Source: Bacteroidales bacterium UBA4331
GTDB lineage: Bacteria; Bacteroidota; Bacteroidia; Bacteroidales; Paludibacteraceae
Direction: 5' to 3'
Assembly (NCBI GenBank): GCA_002394395.1
Contig: DGTR01000007.1
Location: forward strand, 1 to 64,000
DNA: 64,000 nt
Both the position numbers and the translations under genes were made by a program. The stretch's first letter is position 1. Every line of letters begins with the position of its first letter. A model generated the notes under the pieces. It saw only the letters and a program-made list of their open reading frames with translations, did no database searches and was not told where the DNA came from. Below, in pieces: positions 49,900 through 59,008 of this stretch.

Positions 49900-51576
49900 G
49901 CAGACGATAAGAAGATTATTTTTTCGATGGTGGGACTGAGTAAGAATTTCGGTCCACAGAAACGAGTGTTGAACAACATCTATCTGAGTTTCTTTTACGG
50001 CGCAAAGATCGGTATTATCGGTCTGAACGGCGCAGGTAAGAGTACCCTGCTCAAGATCATCGCCGGTATTGAGAAAGAGTACCAGGGCGAGGTTGTTTGG
50101 AGCCCCGGTTACAGTGTCGGATACCTGGAGCAGGACCCGAAGTTGGACGCATCCAAGACCGTCCGTGAGGTCGTACAGGAAGGTGTTCAGCCGATTATGG
50201 ATATGCTCAAGGAGTACGATGAGATCAACGCGGCTTTTGCAGAACCCGACGCAGACTTCGACAAATTGTTAGCACGACAGGCAGAGTTGCAGGATAAGTT
50301 AGACGCTGCGGACGCCTGGAATATCGACCAGAAACTCGACCGCGCGATGGATGCTCTTCGTTGCCCGCCGGATGACGCGAGTGTCACTACCCTCTCCGGA
50401 GGAGAGCGGAGACGCGTGGCGTTGTGTCGTCTGTTGTTGCAACAACCGGATGTGCTGCTGTTAGACGAGCCGACGAACCATCTGGATGCAGAAAGCATCG
50501 ACTGGTTGGAACAACACCTGCAGCAATATGCCGGCACGGTGATCTGTATCACGCACGACCGCTATTTCCTGGATCATGTGGCAGGTTGGATCTTGGAGTT
50601 AGACCGCGGAGAAGGAATTCCCTGGAAGGGCAATTACTCGTCGTGGTTGGAGCAAAAGACCAACCGAATGGCGCAGGAAGAGAAACAGGCGAGCAAGCGT
50701 CGTAAGACCTTGGAGCGCGAGTTGGAGTGGATTCACATGGCTCCGAAAGCGCGTCACGCGAAGCAGAAAGCACGTCTGGATGCGTATGACCGGATGTTGA
50801 ATGAGGAGCAGAAAGAACGCGAGGAGAAGTTGGAGATCTTCATTCCTAACGGTCCGCGTCTGGGAAATAAGGTTATCAATGCAGAAGGCGTAGCCAAGTC
50901 TTTTGGCGACAGAGTGCTGTTTGAAGACATGAACTTCATGTTGCCGCCCAACGGCATTGTGGGTGTAATCGGTCCGAACGGAGCGGGAAAGACTACCCTT
51001 TTCCGCATGATTATCGGCACAGAGAAAGCAGACAAAGGTACGTTCAGCGTGGGCGAGACGGTGAAAATCGGTTATGTGGATCAACAACACACGGATATAG
51101 ACCCGAATAAGAGTGTTTTTGAAACCATCAGCGGCGGCACGGAGTTCATCCGCGTGGGCGGCAAGGAGATTAACGCCCGTGCGTATCTGAGTCGTTTTAA
51201 CTTCACCGGCGCAGACCAGGAGAAGAAATGCGGTGTGCTCTCCGGTGGTGAGCGGAACAGACTGCATCTGGCTTTGACGCTGAAGAGCGAAGCGAATGTA
51301 CTGCTGTTAGACGAGCCGACGAACGATATAGATGTCAATACTTTGCGGGCGTTGGAAGAAGGATTAGAGAACTTCGCCGGTTGCGCCGTCGTGATCAGCC
51401 ACGACCGTTGGTTCTTAGATCGTATCTGCACGCATATTCTGGCGTACGAGGGCGACAGTAAGGTGTTCTGGTTCGAAGGCAGTTATTCGGAATACGAAGA
51501 GAACAAGAAGATGCGGTTAGGCGAAGAAGCCGTTCAGCCTCACCGCGTTAAATATAGAGGATTAGGCAATGTATAA
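49897..51576 (+). CDS. ettA: ABC-F protein EttA
   Basis: Energy-dependent translational throttle, 559 residues, binding the ribosomal E site. Two ABC domains: Walker A GLNGAGKST and GPNGAGKTT; signatures LSGGERRRVAL and LSGGERNRLHL; Walker B VLLLDEPTNHLD and VLLLDEPTNDID. The interdomain linker (EEKQASKRRKTLERELEWI) and length fit EttA. It overlaps the next gene by 8 nt. Confidence 0.95.
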   Translation: MADDKKIIFSMVGLSKNFGPQKRVLNNIYLSFFYGAKIGIIGLNGAGKSTLLKIIAGIEKEYQGEVVWSPGYSVGYLEQDPKLDASKTVREVVQEGVQPIMDMLKEYDEINAAFAEPDADFDKLLARQAELQDKLDAADAWNIDQKLDRAMDALRCPPDDASVTTLSGGERRRVALCRLLLQQPDVLLLDEPTNHLDAESIDWLEQHLQQYAGTVICITHDRYFLDHVAGWILELDRGEGIPWKGNYSSWLEQKTNRMAQEEKQASKRRKTLERELEWIHMAPKARHAKQKARLDAYDRMLNEEQKEREEKLEIFIPNGPRLGNKVINAEGVAKSFGDRVLFEDMNFMLPPNGIVGVIGPNGAGKTTLFRMIIGTEKADKGTFSVGETVKIGYVDQQHTDIDPNKSVFETISGGTEFIRVGGKEINARAYLSRFNFTGADQEKKCGVLSGGERNRLHLALTLKSEANVLLLDEPTNDIDVNTLRALEEGLENFAGCAVVISHDRWFLDRICTHILAYEGDSKVFWFEGSYSEYEENKKMRLGEEAVQPHRVKYRGLGNV

Positions 51577-52465
51577 AGCTCAAGACAAGATGTGCGACCT
51601 CATGGCGCACGAAGAAGAAGCCATCCAAATCATCAGCCGTTTCGGGCTGAATGTGGGTGTGGGAGACAAGAGTATAGATGAGGTCTGTGTAGAGCACGGC
51701 GTCCATACTCCGACGTTCCTGACGGTTGTCAATTTCAAGTTATACCGCCAGCGTGCGTTACCGGCAGAGATTGATTTAGATACTCTGCAGCGATATTTAC
51801 ACCATGCTCATACCTATTTTCTGGAGTTTCGTCTTCCTCGGCTTCGCCAGGCTTTGATAGAAGCCATCAATCCTGCCAACCCGAAGAGCCAGATACCGAT
51901 GCTGATCTTGCGGTGCTACGACGAGTTTGTACAGGAGATCCGCACGCATATCGAGCATGAGAACGCAGGACAATACGAGGAGCACGAGCATGACGACGAG
52001 CGAATCACGGGTAAGCTGAGTGAGATCAAAGAGTTGATTATCAAGTATTTCCCGAAGGACGACACGCAGACCACTTCGGACGAGAGCCTGCATATTCATG
52101 TGCGGTACCCGTTAGTCGGAGTGATGAGTGATTTATGGCACACGGAGCAGGATTTCGCCGACCATTGTGCGATTGAGGATGATATTCTCAGGCCGGCTTT
52201 GGAGCGCGCAAAAAACGGTAAGCGGAAAATCAAGACCGATGTGCAAGCTATCGAGAGCGAAGAGTTGAGCGAACGGGAGAAAGATGTGCTGATTCAGGTG
52301 GTAAAAGGCCTGAGCAACAAAGAGATTGCCGATGTGCTGTGCATCTCGACGCACACGGTCATCTCGCATAGGAAAAACATCACCCGCAAGCTGAATATCC
52401 ACTCTACCGCGGGTTTGACGATCTATGCGATTGTGAATAAGTTGGTTGATTTGGATAGTTTATAA
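51569..52465 (+). CDS. Hemerythrin-like/LuxR-type fusion regulator
   Basis: 298 residues. N-terminal ScdA/RIC-like segment (AIQIISRFGLNVGVGDKSIDEVC), a hemerythrin-like helical domain about 75-215 with possible di-iron ligands (LHHAHTYFLEF, HIEHEN, FADHCAIEDDIL), then a LuxR-type helix-turn-helix about 235-290 (LSEREKDVLIQVVKGLSNKEIADVLCISTHTVISHRKNI). It probably senses oxygen, nitric oxide or iron-centre damage through the di-iron site and binds DNA; target genes unknown. No receiver domain. The stop codon directly precedes the tilS GTG. Confidence 0.83.
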   Translation: MYKAQDKMCDLMAHEEEAIQIISRFGLNVGVGDKSIDEVCVEHGVHTPTFLTVVNFKLYRQRALPAEIDLDTLQRYLHHAHTYFLEFRLPRLRQALIEAINPANPKSQIPMLILRCYDEFVQEIRTHIEHENAGQYEEHEHDDERITGKLSEIKELIIKYFPKDDTQTTSDESLHIHVRYPLVGVMSDLWHTEQDFADHCAIEDDILRPALERAKNGKRKIKTDVQAIESEELSEREKDVLIQVVKGLSNKEIADVLCISTHTVISHRKNITRKLNIHSTAGLTIYAIVNKLVDLDSL

Positions 52466-53347
52466 GTGTTACGGCGTGTCAGTACATATATTCGCCAGCG
52501 GGGTTTGTTGGACAAAGACAAGCCGGTGTTGGTGGCCTTGAGCGGCGGAGCGGACAGCGTGGGATTATTGGATGTGCTGCTTCGTGCAGGCTATAGATGT
52601 GTTGCGGCACATTGTAATTTTCACCTTCGGGGTGAAGAGAGCAACCGTGATGAGGCTTTTGTACGAGAGCTTTGCGGGAAGATGGGCGTGGAGATAGAAG
52701 TGGCGGATTTTGACACACATGCGTACGCGCACGCGCTCCATATTAGTATAGAGATGGCGGCACGAGAGTTGCGGTACAAATGGTTTGACGAAGTGGGCAG
52801 AAAACATAGTTGTCAGGCAGTTGCAGTAGCGCATCATCAGAACGATCAGGCGGAGACGATCCTGCTGAATCTGAAACGCGGAACGGGACTCAGAGGTCTG
52901 GCGGGAATGCGACCGATCAGTCCGAATCCGATGGTAAAAGAGGGTCTGCCGATTGTGCGTCCGCTACTTTGCACCACGCGGGATTATATAGAACATTACT
53001 TGCGCGACAAGAGAGGTCTGGAATGGGTGACCGACAGCACGAACAGCGACACCACTATTAGCCGGAATGCCATCCGCGAACAGCTGAAGAGTTATACTAA
53101 AGCGGAGATCGAACACATGGCTCAGACGGCAGAATACGTGCAAGGATATATAGACATATTAAACGGCAGAGATACACGCGAAGCAGGAATCGCACGGTTG
53201 TACGAAAGTCTTCGCGAGTGCGGATTTGCAGAAATTGATAAGATTTACGATGCGTTGCAGAAGGGAGAAGGCGGTAAAGTTTTCACTTCGAAGACGCACC
53301 AAGCAATAATAAAAAAAGGAAAATTATGCGTCACTTTGGTATCATAG
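52466..53347 (+). CDS. tilS: tRNA(Ile)-lysidine synthase, short form
   Basis: Converts C34 of the CAU-anticodon isoleucine tRNA to lysidine. PP-loop VALSGGADSVGLLDVL, AHCNFHLRGEESNRDE and VAHHQNDQAETILLNLKRGTGLRGLAGM are diagnostic. At 293 residues it is shorter than most TilS (around 430) because the C-terminal domains are reduced to about 60 residues. GTG start, immediately after the preceding stop. Overlaps aroE by 22 nt. Confidence 0.92.
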   Translation: MLRRVSTYIRQRGLLDKDKPVLVALSGGADSVGLLDVLLRAGYRCVAAHCNFHLRGEESNRDEAFVRELCGKMGVEIEVADFDTHAYAHALHISIEMAARELRYKWFDEVGRKHSCQAVAVAHHQNDQAETILLNLKRGTGLRGLAGMRPISPNPMVKEGLPIVRPLLCTTRDYIEHYLRDKRGLEWVTDSTNSDTTISRNAIREQLKSYTKAEIEHMAQTAEYVQGYIDILNGRDTREAGIARLYESLRECGFAEIDKIYDALQKGEGGKVFTSKTHQAIIKKGKLCVTLVS

Positions 53348-54042
53348 GATTTCCGCTGATTCACTCTTTCTCGGCGAAGTATTTTAATGAGAAGTTCGAG
53401 CGTGAGCAGATCGATGCGGAGTATAGTTTGTATCCTATACAAGAAGAAAGTCTAAAGTCGAAGGTCGAAAGTCTTCTGGACACTTTGGATGGTATGAATG
53501 TCACCATGCCGTATAAACAGACGATTATTCCGTATCTGGATCGTCTGGACGACACAGCGAAAGCGGTAGGGGCAGTGAATGTGATTCACAAGCGTGTGGG
53601 TTACAACACGGATTGTTTGGGCTTTATGGAATCAATTCGTCCGTTGCTGCGTGAAGGTGACAAAAAAGCCTTGGTTCTGGGCACCGGCGGAGCATCGAAA
53701 GCCGTTTGTTATGGATTGAGCAAGTTAGGCGTCTCCCCTTCTCTTGTCAGCCGCACGCCGAAAGAAGGCATGTTGGGTTATGAGGATTTGACGGAAGAGG
53801 TGATGAAGGAATACACGGTTATCGTCAATTGTACGCCGTTGGGCATGGCACCGGAAGAGGATACGTATCCTCCTATTCCGTATGAGATGCTTTCGGCACG
53901 ACATTTGCTGTTCGATTGCGTGTATAACCCCGAAGTGACGCTGTTCCTACAGAAAGGCCAAGCGCAGGGAGCTATTATCCGTAACGGCATGGAAATGCTG
54001 TACGGACAAGCCAAAGCGGCTTGGAAGATTTGGGAAGGTTGA
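53326..54042 (+). CDS. aroE: Shikimate dehydrogenase
   Basis: 238 residues, NADP-dependent step of aromatic amino-acid synthesis. Substrate motif GFPLIHSFSAKYFNEKF, catalytic Lys in NVTMPYKQTI, glycine-rich LGTGGASKAVCYGL and NCTPLGMAP. Residues about 42-50 (ESLKSKVESL) come from an in-frame 7-nt repeat in a solvent-exposed loop position. Confidence 0.95.
   Translation: MRHFGIIGFPLIHSFSAKYFNEKFEREQIDAEYSLYPIQEESLKSKVESLLDTLDGMNVTMPYKQTIIPYLDRLDDTAKAVGAVNVIHKRVGYNTDCLGFMESIRPLLREGDKKALVLGTGGASKAVCYGLSKLGVSPSLVSRTPKEGMLGYEDLTEEVMKEYTVIVNCTPLGMAPEEDTYPPIPYEMLSARHLLFDCVYNPEVTLFLQKGQAQGAIIRNGMEMLYGQAKAAWKIWEG
53447..53474 (+). repeat. In-frame 7-nt tandem repeat inside aroE
   Basis: Four 7-nt units of consensus AAAGTCG, translated as ESLKSKVESL. 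Confidence 0.83.
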
Positions 54043-54045
54043 AAG

Positions 54046-54069
54046 TTTAGTGAATTAGTGATTAGAGAC
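54046..54069 (+). repeat. 8-nt repeat in the aroE/DUF4831 gap
   Basis: Two 8-nt copies of WTTAGTGA and a degenerate third, filling most of the 32-nt gap. Confidence 0.65.
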
Positions 54070-54074
54070 AAGAT

Positions 54075-55148
54075 ATGAAAACATTTTTAATGGTGCTATT
54101 AACTATAGCGCTGACGAATCTGAATGACAATTACCACGAGGCGGGTAAGTCTGAAATGGTGTATTACAGCCCGAAGACCAGTGTTCGGCTGGATTTCACG
54201 TATGAAGAAAGACGTGAAGAAGCGGGTGAGTTTGCGGCGTTTGCCGAGGAGTTATTAGGTATCAAAGACGCCATTAAAGAGGACAAGACGACCTATGCTT
54301 TCCAAGGCGTAGAGATCGGTACACACACGCAGGTGGACCTGAATCGGCCGCATGTGATCTATGCGGAGAACGGCATGCCGTGGCAGTTGGTTAACATCAA
54401 CGAACGGGGTTTGTTGGTGGGTTATAACCTGCCGCCGGAGCCTAAAGAGCACAAGAAGGGTCCTGAAAAAGAGGCTGAATGGTCTAGGATTAGTCCTACA
54501 AAAGTCTTACCTTATACCGAGGAGATAGTGGATGCAGGCAATACGGGTGCCAAAAGTTTGAGGGCACAGGCACAAGCTGTGGCAAAGCAGATCTTCCGTA
54601 TCCGTGAGACGAGGATGTATCTCTTGAACGGCGAAGTGGAACACGCGCCGGCGGATGGGCAGGCCATGGAGTTGGTCCTCAAGGAGTTAAAGCGTCAGGA
54701 GAAGCAGTTAGTAGAGCTGTTTACAGGCAAAGTGACCACGGAGATCAAGCATAAGCATGTGGGCAGCTGTCCGTACGGAGAGAATTTCAAGTTTTGGAAC
54801 GAGATGCTCTATTTCTCGGAGGAGAACGGCTTTACGGGTGCAGATAATGTGGATGCAGACAAGATTAAGATCAATGTGGAGTTCGTGCATCAGTTGATCA
54901 AAAAAGACAACGGCAAGAAAGCGAAGAAAGACAAGAATGCACCGGAGCTCTCTCCGATTGTATATAACCTGCCGGGCAGCGCACAAGCTTTGGTGTACTA
55001 CAACGACGAGTTGATCAACAGCAAAGTTGTACCGATGGCGCAGTTCGGTATCGATGTAGCCCTGCCTAAAGAGTTGTTTACGGGGGCTGAGTTGCCGAAG
55101 ATCAAGTTCAGCGAAAAGACAGGAGGAGTGATTTCGATTACGAAATAA
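54075..55148 (+). CDS. DUF4831 family protein
   Basis: 357 residues, likely exported (N-terminal hydrophobic segment about 3-15). Bacteroidota-specific family of unknown function; typical regions are MVYYSPKTSVRLDFTYE and GLLVGYNLPPE near the N-terminus and a middle segment with paired KHKHVG. Followed by DUF4835 and recN, an arrangement common in this phylum. Confidence 0.8.
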   Translation: MKTFLMVLLTIALTNLNDNYHEAGKSEMVYYSPKTSVRLDFTYEERREEAGEFAAFAEELLGIKDAIKEDKTTYAFQGVEIGTHTQVDLNRPHVIYAENGMPWQLVNINERGLLVGYNLPPEPKEHKKGPEKEAEWSRISPTKVLPYTEEIVDAGNTGAKSLRAQAQAVAKQIFRIRETRMYLLNGEVEHAPADGQAMELVLKELKRQEKQLVELFTGKVTTEIKHKHVGSCPYGENFKFWNEMLYFSEENGFTGADNVDADKIKINVEFVHQLIKKDNGKKAKKDKNAPELSPIVYNLPGSAQALVYYNDELINSKVVPMAQFGIDVALPKELFTGAELPKIKFSEKTGGVISITK

Positions 55149-55189
55149 TTTCAAGTTTAGGATTTCAAGTTTATGATTTCAAAATTTAG
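55148..55189 (+). repeat. 14-nt tandem repeat forming the DUF4831/DUF4835 gap
   Basis: Two full 14-nt units (ATTTCAAGTTTAKG) and a diverged third that lies inside the gene. The first overlaps the stop codon; the second ends in the DUF4835 start codon (55173-55175). Confidence 0.88.
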
Positions 55190-56093
55190 ATATATAGCCA
55201 TATTTCTCGTAAGTCTCATCGGGATTGCTTCTCTTCGTGCGCAGGAGATCAACTGTACCGTGACCATCAATTCCGACCAGATCGAGGGATCGAACAAACA
55301 AGTGTATGAGACCCTGAAATCCGCCATCGAGGAGTATATGAACCAGAACCGCTGGACAAATATGACTTTTGCGGAGCAGGAGAAGATCGAGTGCAGTATG
55401 ATGCTGGTAGTAAAGGCGGTGGCGGATAACATGTACAGCTGCGAGATGACGTTACAGAGCCGCCGGCCGGTATATGGCACGACGTACACTACCCCGCTCC
55501 TCAATTTCGTGGACCGCAATTTCAACTTCACATATCAGGAGTTCGACCGCATCGAGTACCAGCAGAATCAGTTCACAACAAACCTGACGGCGATGTTGGC
55601 GTACTACTGCTATCTGATTATCGGGCATGATATGGACAGTTACCAGCGTCTGGGCGGCACGCCGTTCTTCGAGCAATGCGAGAATATTGTGAATGCCTGT
55701 CAGAGCGCAAGCATGGAGAGTTCCGAGCAGAAAGGATGGCTGGCATTTGACAGCAACCGCAACCGTTATGCGCTGATTAACAACCTTTTAGACGAGGCGT
55801 TTAAGAAGTACCGGAATTATTACTACGAGTATCACAGGCTGGGACTGGACGAGATGAGCGGCAATGTGACCAACGGCAGAGCCCGCATCGCAGAGGGTAT
55901 CTCTGTGCTGAAAGAGGCATATCGTGCGCGCCCGGCAACTTACGTCATCAACACGTTCCTGGATGCCAAAGCCGATGAGTTGGTGGATATCTTCAAGAAA
56001 GGCACGGACAAAGAGAAGAAAGAGGTGTATGATTTGTTGGTGGATATCGACCCGACGCGGCAAGGCACGTATGACCGGATGAATGAGAATTAA
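55173..56093 (+). CDS. DUF4835 family protein
   Basis: 306 residues with signal peptide (about 1-23, ending SLRAQ). Text such as EINCTVTINSDQIEGSNKQVYETLKSAIEEYMNQNRWT and YNFTYQEFDRIEYQQNQF-like strands identifies this Bacteroidota family, often encoded next to recN. Function unknown; likely periplasmic or outer-membrane associated. Confidence 0.85.
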   Translation: MISKFRYIAIFLVSLIGIASLRAQEINCTVTINSDQIEGSNKQVYETLKSAIEEYMNQNRWTNMTFAEQEKIECSMMLVVKAVADNMYSCEMTLQSRRPVYGTTYTTPLLNFVDRNFNFTYQEFDRIEYQQNQFTTNLTAMLAYYCYLIIGHDMDSYQRLGGTPFFEQCENIVNACQSASMESSEQKGWLAFDSNRNRYALINNLLDEAFKKYRNYYYEYHRLGLDEMSGNVTNGRARIAEGISVLKEAYRARPATYVINTFLDAKADELVDIFKKGTDKEKKEVYDLLVDIDPTRQGTYDRMNEN

Positions 56094-56115
56094 GGGATTA
56101 GGGGATTAGAGGATG
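56092..56115 (+). repeat. 8-nt tandem repeat forming the DUF4835/recN gap
   Basis: Three 8-nt units of the AGGGGATT type from inside the stop codon to the recN start; the last unit AGAGGATG ends in the ATG. Confidence 0.85.
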
Positions 56116-57696
56116 CTAAAACATTTACATATACAAAACTATGCGCTGATCAGCCATCTGGACATCGATTTCAGCGATGGATTCTCGGTGTTAACCGGAG
56201 AGACCGGTGCCGGAAAGAGTATCATCTTAGGTGCGTTGGCGTTGGTGTTGGGTGCCCGAGCGGACAGTAAGTCGATTACGGACGGCGAGGACAAATGCAT
56301 CATCGAGGCGGAGTTTGATGAAGGTATCATCCGCCGGGAATTGTACGCCAACGGCAAGAGTCGGTCGTTTGTGGACGACAGCGTAGTGACATTGCAGGAA
56401 CTGAAAGCGCTGGCGAACAGGCTGATAGATATCCACTCGCAGCACGCGAATCTGCTGATTGAGAACGCGGATTTTCAGTTGGAGGTAGTCGATGCGATAG
56501 CCGCCAATGAGGCGATTTTAGAAGGCTATAGCGCTCAGTATGAGCGGTATATGGCGGCTCAAGAGCAGTTGCACAAATTGCAAGAGTTAGCTCGCAAGAG
56601 CCGTCAGGACGCGGATTATATCCAATATCGATATAAGTTGTTGAGCGATGCGGAACTGCAGGAAGGCGAGTTGGAGGAGTTGGAGCAAGAGCAGTATCAG
56701 TTGAGTCATGCAGAGGAAATCCGGCACGCTTTGTTGCTTGCTACCTTCGCCTTGAATGGCGGAATGGAAGGTGGCGGCGCCATAGAGGCGATACGTTCGT
56801 GCCAGTTGGAAGATGCAGCACCGGAACTGCAAGAGCGATTAGAGAGTGTGCGGATTGAGTTGAAAGACATCGCAGAAGAGGCCGAGCGAAAGATGGAACG
56901 CGTGGAGATGGACCCGCAACGGCTGATGTGGGTCGAAGAACGTATCGGAGCTTTGCATGAGTTATTGCAGAAATTCGGTGTGGAGCGTGTCGAGGAGCTC
57001 ATCCAAGAGCGTGACATGTTGGCGCAACAGGTGGAGCGGATGGACAGTTTCGATTTCGATATCGAGCAAGCCAAGAAAGAGGCAGAGAAAGAGCGTAAAG
57101 CCCTTCAGCAAGCCGGAGAGGCGCTGACTAAGAGCCGCAAAGCCGTGGTGCCGCAGATATGCAAGAGCCTGGAGGAAGGATTGCAACGTTTGGGCGTGAC
57201 GCACGCCAAAGTGGAGATTCCGATCACGAAGACGGAAGACTTCACGCCGAAAGGCTGCGACGAGGTGCAGCTGATGTTTGCTGCGAACCTCAATCAGAGC
57301 CTGAGGGCCGTGAGCGAAGTGGCTTCCGGCGGTGAGATCAGCCGACTGATGTTGTGCGTCAAAGCGCTGATAGCCAATACGAAAGGTCTGCCGACCATTA
57401 TCTTCGATGAGATAGACACCGGTGTTAGTGGGAATATCGCCACCCAGATGGCTTCTATCATGCGGGAGATGGCGAAAAGCCGCCAGATCATCGCTATCAC
57501 CCATCTGCCGCAGATAGCTGCGTTGGGCGAGAACCATTACAAGGTCTATAAAGCCGACACGGCGCAACGAACCGAGACGCATATCAGCCGGCTCAACGAG
57601 GACGAACGGATACAAGAGATAGCCACGATGCTGAGCGGAAACGAAGTAAGCGAATCGGCACTTAAGACGGCAAGAGAGCTGGTGAATCGCAAATGA
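56113..57696 (+). CDS. recN: DNA repair protein RecN
   Basis: SMC-like ATPase for double-strand break repair, 527 residues. N-terminal LKHLHIQNYALISHLDIDF and Walker A TGETGAGKSIILGAL, central coiled coil (about 130-350), C-terminal signature ASGGEISRLMLCVKAL and Walker B TIIFDEIDTGVSG. Same operon as rarA. Confidence 0.96.
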   Translation: MLKHLHIQNYALISHLDIDFSDGFSVLTGETGAGKSIILGALALVLGARADSKSITDGEDKCIIEAEFDEGIIRRELYANGKSRSFVDDSVVTLQELKALANRLIDIHSQHANLLIENADFQLEVVDAIAANEAILEGYSAQYERYMAAQEQLHKLQELARKSRQDADYIQYRYKLLSDAELQEGELEELEQEQYQLSHAEEIRHALLLATFALNGGMEGGGAIEAIRSCQLEDAAPELQERLESVRIELKDIAEEAERKMERVEMDPQRLMWVEERIGALHELLQKFGVERVEELIQERDMLAQQVERMDSFDFDIEQAKKEAEKERKALQQAGEALTKSRKAVVPQICKSLEEGLQRLGVTHAKVEIPITKTEDFTPKGCDEVQLMFAANLNQSLRAVSEVASGGEISRLMLCVKALIANTKGLPTIIFDEIDTGVSGNIATQMASIMREMAKSRQIIAITHLPQIAALGENHYKVYKADTAQRTETHISRLNEDERIQEIATMLSGNEVSESALKTARELVNRK

Positions 57697-57733
57697 GAAA
57701 ATTGAAAATGACCAAATTGTAAATGACTTTATG
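57691..57733 (+). repeat. 15-nt tandem repeat forming the recN/rarA gap
   Basis: Two full units (one is AAATGACCAAATTGT) and a shortened third that ends in the rarA start codon; the first contains the recN stop. One unit is identical to that in the mce/mmdA gap 52 kb away. Confidence 0.88.
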
Positions 57734-59008
57734 TTGCCATTAGCAGAGAGACTTCGGCCAAAGACCTTGGACGAATACATAGGGCAGAAACATCTGGTGG
57801 GCGAAGGAGCGATCCTGAGGCAGATGATCGAGAGCGGGAATATCGCTTCGTTCATTTTGTGGGGTCCTCCGGGTGTCGGCAAAACGACTCTGGCGCGAAT
57901 CATCGCCCATCAGTTACAACGACCGTTTTACACGCTGAGTGCCGTTACGAGCGGCGTGAAGGAGGTACGCGACGTGATCGACAAAGCCAAACGCACGTCG
58001 GTCATGAACAGCGGTCTTTTTGCGCCGGCCGACAGCCGCAGTCCGATACTTTTTATTGACGAGATCCATCGTTTCAGCAAGAGCCAGCAAGACAGCCTCT
58101 TGGGAGCGGTGGAAGAAGGCACGATCACGTTGATCGGCGCCACCACGGAGAACCCGTCGTTTGAGGTCATCACGCCGCTTCTGAGCCGGTGTCAGGTGTA
58201 TGTACTGAAATCCTTAGAGAAGGCGGATCTATTAGAGTTACTGGACCGCGCGATGACCCAAGACGAGTATATACGGTCGCTCGGTATCACAGTCAAAGAG
58301 ACGGAATCAATATTACGGTATAGTGGTGGAGACGCGCGTAAGTTACTGAATATCATTGAGTTAGTCAGCAACAGCGGCGTCAAGGTCATCGACAACGAGA
58401 CCGTCACCAAACAGCTGCAACAAAACCCCGTGGCGTACGACAAGGACGGCGAGATGCATTATGACATCATTTCCGCGTACATCAAATCCATCCGCGGGAG
58501 TGACCCGCAAGCCGCCATCTATTGGCTGGCGCGGATGATTGCAGGCGGCGAGGATCCGAAGTTCATTGCGCGGCGGTTAGTCATCTCCGCGAGCGAAGAC
58601 ATAGGGCTCGCGAACCCGAATGCAATGCTGGTAGCCAATGCGTGTTTCGACGTACTGACAAAAATCGGCTGGCCGGAAGGACGAATCCCCTTAGCAGAAG
58701 CCACTATCTATTTAGCCACAAGCCCAAAGAGCAACTCCGGCATATTAGCTATCGACGCTGCCCTTGGCGTAGTACAAGAAACCGGCAATCTGCCCGTACC
58801 TCTGCACCTGAGAAATGCGCCAACGAGTCTGATGAAAGAGCTTGGTTACTCGGACGGATACAAATATGCGCATGATTTTCCGAACCATTTTGTCAAGCAA
58901 CAATTCATGCCGGACGAGTTGGTTGGAAGGGAATTCTGGCAGGCTCAAGGCAGCCCGCAAGAACAGAAGATGGCAGACTGGATGAAATTCCTATGGGGAA
59001 GTAAATAG
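57731..59008 (+). CDS. rarA: Replication-associated recombination ATPase RarA (MgsA)
   Basis: AAA+ clamp-loader-like ATPase acting at stalled forks, 425 residues. LAERLRPKTLDEYIGQKHLVGEG, Walker A GPPGVGKTTLA, Walker B ILFIDEIHRF, sensor GATTENPSFEV, and the C-terminal tetramer domain (YDKDGEMHYDIISAYIKSIRGSD). Stop overlaps the hemW GTG start by 1 nt. Confidence 0.96.
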   Translation: MLPLAERLRPKTLDEYIGQKHLVGEGAILRQMIESGNIASFILWGPPGVGKTTLARIIAHQLQRPFYTLSAVTSGVKEVRDVIDKAKRTSVMNSGLFAPADSRSPILFIDEIHRFSKSQQDSLLGAVEEGTITLIGATTENPSFEVITPLLSRCQVYVLKSLEKADLLELLDRAMTQDEYIRSLGITVKETESILRYSGGDARKLLNIIELVSNSGVKVIDNETVTKQLQQNPVAYDKDGEMHYDIISAYIKSIRGSDPQAAIYWLARMIAGGEDPKFIARRLVISASEDIGLANPNAMLVANACFDVLTKIGWPEGRIPLAEATIYLATSPKSNSGILAIDAALGVVQETGNLPVPLHLRNAPTSLMKELGYSDGYKYAHDFPNHFVKQQFMPDELVGREFWQAQGSPQEQKMADWMKFLWGSK

